Position numbers and translations under genes: made by a program. This document shows positions 30,460 through 39,285 of a stretch of DNA of 64,000 nucleotides, piece by piece. A model generated the notes under the pieces. The model made no database searches. It was given only the letters and a program-made list of their open reading frames with translations, and had not been told where the DNA came from. Where the stretch lies: NCBI GenBank assembly GCA_016718205.1, contig JADKEB010000031.1:186001-250000 (forward strand), read 5' to 3'. Source of the stretch: Saprospiraceae bacterium. GTDB lineage: Bacteria; Bacteroidota; Bacteroidia; Chitinophagales; Saprospiraceae. Every line of letters begins with the position of its first letter. Positions within the stretch are counted from its first letter, which is position 1.

Positions 30460-30467
30460 CAAATATA
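30460..30467 (-). promoter_or_regulatory. -7 box of peptide 2, within an AT dinucleotide run
   Basis: TATATTTG on the minus strand fits TAnnTTTG, 38 bases before the start codon. It is preceded by a TA dinucleotide run whose length would change the -33/-7 spacing. The peptide-1 copy reads TATATTGC at the same place. Confidence 0.5.
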
Positions 30468-30589
30468 TATATATATATATATACTAAAATCCAAATTTTA
30501 TCCAAAAAATTTTGAAAATATTTTTTAGACCTACTTTTTTTGGTTACATGGTGGGATTTGTAGACTTTTATGAGGCAAAATTTCCATAA

Positions 30590-31692
30590 ATGCAAAAAAA
30601 TACTTTCTATTGCCAAAAATACGATTTTTCATTTTAATGAGTGCATTATTGATGCTATTTTTGGGATGTACATCCAAGACCAATCAAACTGCAGAAAGCA
30701 TCACCGCTCAGGGTGGGACTGAAATGCAAAATATAAGCAGTGAGGTCGGTATCACGCCTTGTATCAAAAATGTGTTTGTGAAGAAAACTTTGCTCACTGG
30801 AGTGATTATGGCAAGAGAGTCTGCCATGCTGAAAAGTGATGTGGGTGGTATCATCAACAGTTTGTATGGCACAAATGGCAAGAGGGTCTCAAAAGGGGAT
30901 GTCCTTCTCATCCTGGATGATAAAGAGGAGCAGTTTGCCATCGAGCAAGTCAGGACAAAACTTAGTGATGCCATCATCAAAAAAAGCCAAATGCTCATCG
31001 ACTATGGGGGCAGTGCCGATGATGATCTGTCTGTCAAGCCATATCAACTCAAGGTAATATATGCCATTACCGGCTATCACAAGATAGTTCAGGACATCAA
31101 AGAGCTGGAATATCGACTCAGCAAGAAAAAGATAAAAGCTCCTTTTCCTGGCCTGATCGCAGACCTTAAGGTCAAGCAATACGAAATCATTCAGCCAGGC
31201 CAGGAATTGTGTACGATGATCAATCCCTCTACCTATGAGGTTACATTTATGGCGATGGAAAACCAGTCATTAAGACTTCATAAGGGGCAAAAGGTAATCA
31301 CTCATCCTCTGACGGTACCAAATGAGACATACACAGCGTATATTTCTATGGTCAATCCAAAGGTAAACAAAGAGGGTCTGGTAGAAGTGAGAGCTAGTCT
31401 CCAGGGTAAATTTCAGCATCTCTATGAAAATATGAACATGCGTGTGGTCATTGAGGAACCTACGAAATCATATATACTCGTACCAAAATCAGCCTTAGTG
31501 CGCAGGTCAGAACGCACTGTGGTGTTTACATATGAGGCATCGACAAAAACTGCGAAGTGGAACTATGTAACTTTAGTCGATGAAAACGACACACATTATG
31601 CCATCAGTGATGGTTTGGCTGCCGGGCAGCTTGTGATACATGAGGGAAATCTCAATCTGGATCATGGTGCCACTGTAACTCTAAAGAAATAA
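30590..31692 (+). CDS. RND efflux periplasmic adaptor lipoprotein (HlyD/AcrA family)
   Basis: The open frame begins at a TTG at 30610, but the true start is probably the ATG at 30590: the duplicate at 28797 has one more A and reads through in frame. The lipoprotein signal ends LFLGCTSK. GVIMARESAMLKSDVGGII and later KIKAPFPGLIADLKVKQYEI are the split biotinyl-lipoyl halves, with a short helical hairpin between. NPKVNKEGLVEVRASL and SALVRRSERTVVFTY are barrel and membrane-proximal segments. About 367 residues. It bridges the permease directly downstream (start 31699) to an outer-membrane channel not found here. It is divergent from the Cys-rich peptide 2 gene. Confidence 0.88.
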
Positions 31693-31698
31693 TCTCTG

Positions 31699-34693
31699 AT
31701 GTTAAGGTACCTTATCCAACGCCCCGTAGCTGTGATCATGACTACATTAAGTTTAGTGGTGATCACATTGGTATTTTTAAAAAAATTCCAATTTCATTGC
31801 TTCCGGAAATCCCAGTACCAAAAATTATTGTAAAAATTGATGTTCCCAATGCAGATGCTCGAACTCTCGAAAACACAGTCATCAGACCACTGCGCAACCA
31901 ATTGCTACAGGTCAGCAGTATAAAAAACATTAAAAGTAAGGCAAACAACGGCTCAGCCACCATTGATATAACATTGGGTTATGGTACAAATATAGATCTG
32001 GCCCAAATAGAAATCAATGAAAAAATCGATCAGGCCATGTATCTATTGCCAAGAAATGTAAAAAGGCCTAAAATTGTAAAAACAGCCCTATCTGATTTGC
32101 CTATATATGAAATAGCAGTACTTCCCCGTGATACTAACCTGATCAACAAGCGTGCGTTGAGTATTTTTTGTGAAAAGGAAATCGTCAGACGGCTTGAGCA
32201 ATTGGAAGAAGTGGCCATTGTAGATATGCACGGTTATACTCAGCCTGAAATTTCTGTAAAACCGGATTTAAACCTACTGCAACCATTAAATATAAACCTA
32301 GATCAACTGGTTGCCCAAATCAAAGATAAAAACGTAGAACTCGGCAATGTCGTATTGAAGGATGGAGCTTATGAGTATCATGTACTTTTGACTTCGACTC
32401 TTCGCACTGTGGATGATATAAAAAATATCCCAGTGAGATTGGGCAATCAAACCTACCTACTCAAGCAGGTGGCTGAGATCAGGATAGATGAGAGACCTGA
32501 AAGAGGCTCTTATTTGTATAATGACCAGGAGGCAATAGCACTGAGTGTCAGAAAACAACCAGATGCCAATAACTTCAAGCTTAAGGAAGAAATTGATAGG
32601 TTACTGGTGCTGTTTTCAAAAGATTACCCCAATCTGAAGATAATCATAATGCAGGATCAGTCAAAGATACTGCAGGTAGCGTATGATAATTTATTTTCTT
32701 CTCTAAGTTTTGGATTGTTTTTTTCAGCTCTGATCATGTTTTGGTTCTTTGGCAACTGGCGCACATCGTTGATTATCTTAGTGGTTGTCCCTGTAAGCCT
32801 CTGTATTACTTTACTTTTTTTTTATCTACTGAAGATCAGCATCAATCTGGTATCCCTATCAGGTCTCATCCTGGGAGTAGGGCTGATGATTGACAATGCC
32901 ATTATTATCATCGAAAATATAAGAATCTGGCTTAAAGATCATACTTTGGAAGATACTGTAGTGAAAGCACCTAATGAAATACTAGCTCCTATGTTCAGCT
33001 CGTCATTGACCAATATAGCTGTATTTGCTCCATTAGTTTTGTTCGGAGGCATAGCTGGAGCCCTCTTTTACGATCAGGCTTTGTCTATAACTATAGCTTT
33101 GACTTGTTCGGTTTTTTTATCTTATACTTTGATCCCTGTCCTTTTTTTCCATCTTATGAAAAAGAGATTTGGACATATAGATGTTAATGAAAAAAATCTT
33201 CTGTTTTTAATATCCACCATATTATTTTAAGATTTTCTATCAAGCATAAGGTATTTACGATAGGTACATTTTTGACAATAATGATCATAGGAGTTTACTA
33301 TATTGGCAAATTGCCAATCCAAAGTTTTCCAAAAACTACTGTTGAAACATTGGATGTACAGATAGACTGGGGAAGCCAAATCGGTGTTAGCGAGAACGAA
33401 GAAAGAATTATGCAGTTGTATTCAGTGTTAAAAAAAGACGTTATAAATTGTTCTGCCCATGTCGGCGAATATCAATATTTATTGTCAGATCAAGACCAAC
33501 ATGTGAATGAATGTCTTCTAAAAGTGAATATCAAAGAAAACAAAGACATTGAAATTAGTCAAATAATACGAGACTATTTTGAAAAAAATCATCAGGACGT
33601 CACATATATCATATCGCCGTCAAAAACGATTTTTGACTACATCATAAACACGGATGTTTATCCATTCTCCTTATACATTAGTGAGAGGTCCAGGTTAGAA
33701 TCTCCAAATACCAGCATTATATCAAAAGTCAGAGAAGCTTTGGACACATATGATATAAAGACTGCCGCACCTTCCACTCAGAGTTATCTGGCTTTGAAAA
33801 TTGACTGGGAAAAAGCAGGTATTTATCATGTCAATCCTGAACAAATTATTCAAACTTTACAATCGTTGTTTGGCAATTATTATGTCACAGATCTTAGATC
33901 GAGTGAACAATATGTACCAGTATATCTTTCATCAAAAGATAAGCAAGTCAATAAAGAAATCATAAATAGTACTACCATCACAAATGGCTTGAACCAAACT
34001 CTTCCGCTGAGTGAATTTATCTCCTGGAGTATAGAGGACAATTATAAAACAATCACTGCTGATCGGGTAGGTGAAATGGTGGAGTTGGGTATCGGTCAGT
34101 ATGATCAAAGATTGACTGAGATTACCGATAATCTGAGAAGACAATTTAATACATTGGAAATCAGGACCGGCGGTCAGCATTTGGAAAATGTCAAAATGAT
34201 TGCAGAGTTGAAATTCATATTTATGATAGCAATTTGTCTTTTGTATTTGATTTTGGCATCACAGTTTGAATCATTAGTACTGCCTTTTATAGTGCTTATA
34301 TCTGTCCCGGTAAGTGCTGCAGGAGGCCTGACAGTGTTATATTTTGCCGGTCACAGTGTCAATATTCTCTCCATGACGGGATTGATCATCATGAGCGGTA
34401 TTGTCATCAATGATAGTATTCTCAAGGTTGACATGTTGAAAATGGGAATAAAAAATGGACTGAGTCTGCAAGAAGCAACAGTTGCTGCCGGAGAAAAACG
34501 CTTTTCTGCCATTATTATGACATCAATGACTACAATTTTAGAATTTGTGCCTATGTTTTTTAGTTCCGGGTTGGGTGTTGAGATTCAAGTACCCATGGGC
34601 ATAGTTTTGATTTCAGGCATCATTATTGGCACATTTTTAAGTCTAAGTTTGATACCTGTCCTATTTTCATATTACTATTACTTTACAAAATAG
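31699..34693 (+). CDS. RND efflux permease 2 (AcrB/CusA-type), two frameshifts
   Basis: Starts at ATG 31699 (MLRYLIQRPVAVIMTTLSL). It shifts near 31775 into ISLLPEIPVPKIIVKIDVPN, the classical RND N-terminus. GLILGVGLMIDNAIIIIENI carries the Asp of helix 4. A second shift near 33225 joins to FTIGTFLTIMIIGVYYIGKL and the second half, with LILASQFESLVLPFIVL and GLIIMSGIVINDSILKVDM. Total about 998 residues. The adaptor is immediately upstream with 6 bases between. The substrate is unknown; the fixed association with Cys-rich peptide genes suggests peptide or lipid export. Confidence 0.87.
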
Positions 34694-34874
34694 CGAAGAG
34701 TAGAATTTTGGCAACTTATATCTTGTATTGCACAGATAATACAACTTGATTACTTATAGAGACACTGTCTCCCAAACATTTCTCTTCAAGTTCTTTATTA
34801 CTGTTATTGTTCCTAATTCTATAATTATGCACTTGTTAGCTAATCAAGTGTTTCTCTATTATTCCAATGATATT

Positions 34875-37157
34875 TTAAAAATTAATTTTTGCTCCGACGG
34901 AAGGTAAGAAAGGAAGTTGGTTGACTCTTTCGTACCTGATTCTGTCAAAGTAAAAAATGTTTTCTCTGTTGTAGGCATTGGTGACACTTAAATTGAGCTC
35001 AAGTGATGTATACTTTGAAAATATAATCTTTTTCTGCACTGAGATGTCCAGACGATGATAGTAGGGTAGTCTGCCACCATTTCTGACATCAGAGTATACA
35101 ATTCCGACGTTATTGGGATTGGTGGTTTCGTAGTCAGTATCAGGTCCTGACAAAAAATCAATATGATTGTAAAAAGCTTTGGTTTTTGTAAATGGAAAGC
35201 CGGATCCCAGATTCCATCTCCCGCTTATCTGCCATGTGGCGGCCCTGTCAGGTGTGTAGGTGAGGAGCACGTTGGCATTATGTCTCCTGTCAAATATAGT
35301 AGGGTAGGTCTGCTGACCATCATATCTGTTGACAAAACCATATGAATATGTTGTCCAGACGTATACCTTAGGTATTTCGTATTTGATGGATAGTTCAGCC
35401 CCATATGCTGATCCAGTCTCTACAGAATAGTCTGGTTGGGATCTTTGAGTTTTATTCCTATTGACCACGATCAACTGCGGAAAATCTTTATAGTAAGCCT
35501 CTGCATTGAGTTTAATCTTTTTGGAAAGATCATACTCTACTCCTGCGATTGCGTGATGGGAGATTTGAAGTTTATTTTTCACTACATTATTATCGAGGCC
35601 AAAAACTTGGCTTTCAGGGCCTGTCAGAAAGCCATTAAATAGGTTGACAACATCTCTCTCATTGGAAGTGCTCAGGAGATTTTGAGTATACCTTCCTCCT
35701 GAAAATTTCAATCTGAGATCATTAGAAATATTGTATTTCAAACCGAGTCGTGGTTCAAAGGTAATCGTCCCCAATGAAGAATAGTATTGTATTCTCATTG
35801 AGGGTTCAGCAATCAGCTGGCCAAAGATTCTTTTGTATTTTCCAAACAAGCCCATTTCAGTCGTATTTTGCTCCTGTATGATTCTAATTCCAAAAGGATT
35901 GACAAACTCAAAGTCGGTACGCAGACTTCTGAGATCCAAGCCATATTTTAATTCACTTTTGTTGCCGAAGAGGGAGAAATTTAACTGGGCAGAAATTTCA
36001 TCAATAGCAGATGTTCTTGGTTGATCATTTTTTTCCTGAAGTGAAGAATTATATTTTGTAAAACCTACCAATCCATCTATGATGATATCACTTCCTGATG
36101 GTATGAGCACAAAATTTGCTCCGCCACCGGTATTTGTCCAATCTATTTTTGCAAGAGCGGGATTGGCATATTTGTCCTGATAGTTGAAGCCAAAGATATT
36201 GACTTTGCTGCCATTGGCGCCATTAAATGATAATTTGCCATAATAATCTGAAAATGAAAAAGGTAATCCTACAGAATCATTTGTAGCCGCATATTTGTAC
36301 AATGATTTGGAACTATTTTCTATCAGTGATTTTTTTGCTGTCATCACATATGAAATAGATGAACCTCCTTCTTTAAATTTTTTTAAAGGCCCTTCAATTA
36401 ATCCTTTCACCATAAATGGCCCACCACTTAAAAAACCACTCATGCGTTTTTTGTTGCCTTCTCTTGTAGTAATATCGACTATAGCTGAAATCCTGCCTCC
36501 ATATTCTGCGCCAAACCCACCTGTGTACACTTCAGTGTTTTTGATCAACTCTGTTTCAAAAACTGAGTAAAATCCTACCGAATGAAATGGATTAAAAATA
36601 TTGAGTCCATCCAGGAGGATTTTGTTTTGTATGGGCGATCCACCTCTGATATATATTTGGCCTCCTTGATCTCCTGTGGATATTACACCTGGCAAAACCT
36701 GGAGATACTGGGCTATATCTGATTCTCCACCTACCGATGGCAGCGTTTTGATTTGTCTTCCAGTGACAGATATTTGAGAAATATTGACTGTCGATCTGGA
36801 TTTTTCACGAGATGATGAGATGGATACTTCACTAAGCTGGACACTACTTTCGGTCATTGTCAATGACTTATATATGATGGTATTGGGACTAATTTTGACA
36901 GGCACTGAAATACTGTCATAACCTACATAGGTGGCTACTAAATTGTAATCCCCGGGTGGAACATTTGTGAAGAAATAGAAACCGTTGACATCTGTGATAG
37001 TACCAGTATTAGTATCCATCAGTTGTAAATTTGCGCTTATAAGCGGACTTCCTGACTGCGCGTCATAAACATGACCCCGTAAAGTGCCACTTTGTGATCG
37101 CAATACAAAACCAGAGTACAACAATAAAAGAGTGAAGTACAGAATGCGGATTTTCAA
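34875..37157 (-). CDS. TonB-dependent receptor with carboxypeptidase-regulatory-like domain
   Basis: 760 residues, intact. Signal MKIRILYFTLLLLYSGFVL. A CarboxypepD_reg-like domain occupies about residues 24-105 (GTLRGHVYDAQSGSPLISAN). The plug (GQIYIRGGSPIQNKILLDG) follows, about residues 165-185, and then the barrel, ending LPSVGAKINF. The nutrient is unknown. A TATCTTTG -7 box lies at 37176-37183, only about 20 bases before the start. Its 3' end occurs as fragments at 20990-21119 and 23171-23311. Stand-alone receptors of this type without a SusD partner often take up peptides, metals or siderophores. Confidence 0.9.
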   Translation of the reverse strand: MKIRILYFTLLLLYSGFVLRSQSGTLRGHVYDAQSGSPLISANLQLMDTNTGTITDVNGFYFFTNVPPGDYNLVATYVGYDSISVPVKISPNTIIYKSLTMTESSVQLSEVSISSSREKSRSTVNISQISVTGRQIKTLPSVGGESDIAQYLQVLPGVISTGDQGGQIYIRGGSPIQNKILLDGLNIFNPFHSVGFYSVFETELIKNTEVYTGGFGAEYGGRISAIVDITTREGNKKRMSGFLSGGPFMVKGLIEGPLKKFKEGGSSISYVMTAKKSLIENSSKSLYKYAATNDSVGLPFSFSDYYGKLSFNGANGSKVNIFGFNYQDKYANPALAKIDWTNTGGGANFVLIPSGSDIIIDGLVGFTKYNSSLQEKNDQPRTSAIDEISAQLNFSLFGNKSELKYGLDLRSLRTDFEFVNPFGIRIIQEQNTTEMGLFGKYKRIFGQLIAEPSMRIQYYSSLGTITFEPRLGLKYNISNDLRLKFSGGRYTQNLLSTSNERDVVNLFNGFLTGPESQVFGLDNNVVKNKLQISHHAIAGVEYDLSKKIKLNAEAYYKDFPQLIVVNRNKTQRSQPDYSVETGSAYGAELSIKYEIPKVYVWTTYSYGFVNRYDGQQTYPTIFDRRHNANVLLTYTPDRAATWQISGRWNLGSGFPFTKTKAFYNHIDFLSGPDTDYETTNPNNVGIVYSDVRNGGRLPYYHRLDISVQKKIIFSKYTSLELNLSVTNAYNRENIFYFDRIRYERVNQLPFLPSVGAKINF

Positions 37158-37175
37158 AATTTAAGCTTTTGGATG

Positions 37176-37183
37176 CAAAGATA
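37176..37183 (-). promoter_or_regulatory. -7 box of the TonB-receptor gene
   Basis: TATCTTTG on the minus strand (TAnnTTTG), about 19 bases before the start codon, implying a very short leader. Confidence 0.55.
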
Positions 37184-37207
37184 AAGTTGAGCAGAGTAAT
37201 TACCTAA

Positions 37208-38239
37208 TTAATATTGACGAACAGGCTTTATTTTTAAAACTTTTTCTGCCCAGGCGAAGGTAGCCCTTTTTACACCATCGATATCTTTTGAAAATACTTC
37301 TGAAGAAATGACATGTCCTCCTGCTTCAGGAAAAGCTGTTTTTTGCTTCAGATGTGCTGGTGTACCTATCTGATCATAGAAATCCATCATTCTTTTTACA
37401 GATACGACTTTATCCTGATTTTCTTCATCTTTGTAGTAATAACCCATGAATACCGGGACTTTAATTTTTTTAAATTGATCTTCTGTCATAAAATTCTGTA
37501 TCATGGTTTTGAGCGCGAATAATGCATTAGTATGATATATACTGTTCCAGTATGCCTGGCCCAGGGAATCATAGGTGACTCTGTTGTGATGTCCTTTCAT
37601 GACAAGGGCTGATAGTCTTTTGCCCCATGGATACAAAAGGAGATCAGACATGGGGTCATAAATGTCAATATTGGGAGAGTACATGATCATACTATGGATA
37701 TTTTCGCCGGCTGAAGCAAGAATTGCTGAAAGGGTACCACCTGTGGAGCAAGAAATCAAGATCACTTTTTCACCCAAGAGCTTTCCGATATCGACGGCAT
37801 CTTCTGCAGATTGGATAAAATTGTCGGGAGTGAGCCCGACAAATGAATTACTGTCAAGCCTGCCATGGTCTTCCAATCTCGCAAGGTAAAGATTGAATCC
37901 ATACCTTTTTGCAAACTCGTGATGGATAGGGTCACCCTCTTTGTGGCTTGCTGAAAAACCATGAAGATAGACTACGGCATATTCAGTTTTTTGTTTTTTC
38001 TCAGGATTTGCCCAAATGACACGTGCCTGATTGTCAGGTTTCAGATCTATGATTTTTGACTCTTTAGCAGAAATGAATTGATCAAGTTCTGTCAAAGTGA
38101 TGTCAATGTCAGTATCCAGTAATACCGGAGAATCAAATTTTTCAACAGGTCCAAGGAAGAGTACACCTATCAAAAGGATAATAATAAATCCGGTGATCTT
38201 ATATCCGATAGAAAATGATTTGAAAAAATTTAGATTCAC
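37208..38239 (-). CDS. Alpha/beta hydrolase, membrane-anchored
   Basis: 343 residues. One N-terminal membrane segment (ITGFIIILLIGVLFLG), then a lid-less alpha/beta hydrolase. VVYLHGFSASHKEGDPIHH is the oxyanion HG region. The nucleophile elbow is SCSTGG (Ser in the place of GxSxG). SPNIDIYDP and GGHVISSEVF supply likely acid and His. It probably faces the periplasm. The substrate (an acyl ester or lipid) is unknown. It lies 50 bases downstream of the coaE-side genes on the same strand and is not obviously part of an operon with the TonB receptor. Confidence 0.8.
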   Translation of the reverse strand: MNLNFFKSFSIGYKITGFIIILLIGVLFLGPVEKFDSPVLLDTDIDITLTELDQFISAKESKIIDLKPDNQARVIWANPEKKQKTEYAVVYLHGFSASHKEGDPIHHEFAKRYGFNLYLARLEDHGRLDSNSFVGLTPDNFIQSAEDAVDIGKLLGEKVILISCSTGGTLSAILASAGENIHSMIMYSPNIDIYDPMSDLLLYPWGKRLSALVMKGHHNRVTYDSLGQAYWNSIYHTNALFALKTMIQNFMTEDQFKKIKVPVFMGYYYKDEENQDKVVSVKRMMDFYDQIGTPAHLKQKTAFPEAGGHVISSEVFSKDIDGVKRATFAWAEKVLKIKPVRQY

Positions 38240-38327
38240 AATTATTTGATTATTAATAACTTGTGAATTAATTTTTTCTCAAAATATTTATTGTTTACTT
38301 TAAAGATCTGCATGGTTTGCCGTTTTT

Positions 38328-38924
38328 TTATTTGTTTTTTGTCAATATTTGATGGATTTTCCAAATCTGTGGAATAATCGGAAGTTGCCCATCATTTTGA
38401 ATAATAAAATCTGCTACTTTTATTTTTTCTTGCTCAGGAAGCTGATTCTTTATCTTTTTAAGTACTTCTTCCCGCGTGGCTTTTTCTCTTTTGATCACCC
38501 TTTGTATCCTTATTTCTTCAGGACAGGTTACCACTATCAAGCTATCCAGCGACCTGTAACTGCCATTTTCAACCAATAGGGCAGCTTCTTTGAGCACATA
38601 TTGAATCCCTTCTTTTTGAAATTGTTCAGACCACCTCTTGGCATCTTCCTGTACTATAGGATGCACTAAAGTATTGATTTTGGATAATAGTTCTTTATCT
38701 GCAAATATCTGTGAAGCTACATAATTACGGTTGAGTTTTCCATTTTCAAAATAAGCACCTTCCCCAAGTAGGGATTTAATTTTCTTTTTTAGCGATTGAT
38801 TGCTGTTCAATATTTTTTTAGCCTGGATGTCAGCATTATAAACGGGCACTCCCAGATTTTCAAAAATCTGACAAACCGTGGTCTTGCCTGATCCTATACC
38901 ACCTGTGATGCCTACGATTTTCAT
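38328..38924 (-). CDS. coaE: Dephospho-CoA kinase
   Basis: 198 residues. The start MKIVGITGGIGSGKTTVCQI carries the P-loop GGIGSGKTT (residues 7-15). KEAALLVENGSYRSLDSLIV and RVIKREKATREEVLKKI are the CoaE lid and CoA-binding regions. It catalyses the last step of CoA synthesis, phosphorylating the 3'-hydroxyl of dephospho-CoA. It is the third gene of a probable minus-strand run: penicillin acylase, small membrane protein, coaE, with overlaps or gaps of a few bases. Confidence 0.95.
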   Translation of the reverse strand: MKIVGITGGIGSGKTTVCQIFENLGVPVYNADIQAKKILNSNQSLKKKIKSLLGEGAYFENGKLNRNYVASQIFADKELLSKINTLVHPIVQEDAKRWSEQFQKEGIQYVLKEAALLVENGSYRSLDSLIVVTCPEEIRIQRVIKREKATREEVLKKIKNQLPEQEKIKVADFIIQNDGQLPIIPQIWKIHQILTKNK

Positions 38925-38928
38925 AATG

Positions 38929-39285
38929 TTAACTCTGAGATTTTTTTGAAAGTGTTCTGGTCCAATCTCCCATCAAACCACTTAGGCCTGCCACGAGACC
39001 GCCTATAATCCCGGTCAGAAAAAATACAGCTCCCTGAGATACATTTCCGATCAGCCCTCCCAATATACCGGAAACCGGCACATCAAAATTTTTATCTGCA
39101 ATATATGCTTTCAATGACCATAAAACAAAGATTGCTAAAAGACAGCCGGTAAATGATGAAAATTTCCCGGGATTGAACACATAACATATCATAAAGGCAA
39201 TGGGGGCAATTATCCACCAAGGTAAAACCATTTGGGCTAAGAATGTCACAACAATGACTACAGGTATAAAGATCAGAGATTTCAT
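38929..39285 (-). CDS. Small four-helix membrane protein, unknown function
   Basis: 118 residues with four hydrophobic segments (about 3-20, 24-38, 45-60, 70-105), the last glycine-rich (GGLIGNVSQGAVFFLTGIIG). I do not recognise a named family; it resembles small conserved membrane proteins of Bacteroidota located beside coaE. It overlaps the end of the penicillin acylase gene by 4 bases and is 4 bases upstream of coaE, so it is translationally coupled to both. Confidence 0.7.
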   Translation of the reverse strand: MKSLIFIPVVIVVTFLAQMVLPWWIIAPIAFMICYVFNPGKFSSFTGCLLAIFVLWSLKAYIADKNFDVPVSGILGGLIGNVSQGAVFFLTGIIGGLVAGLSGLMGDWTRTLSKKSQS

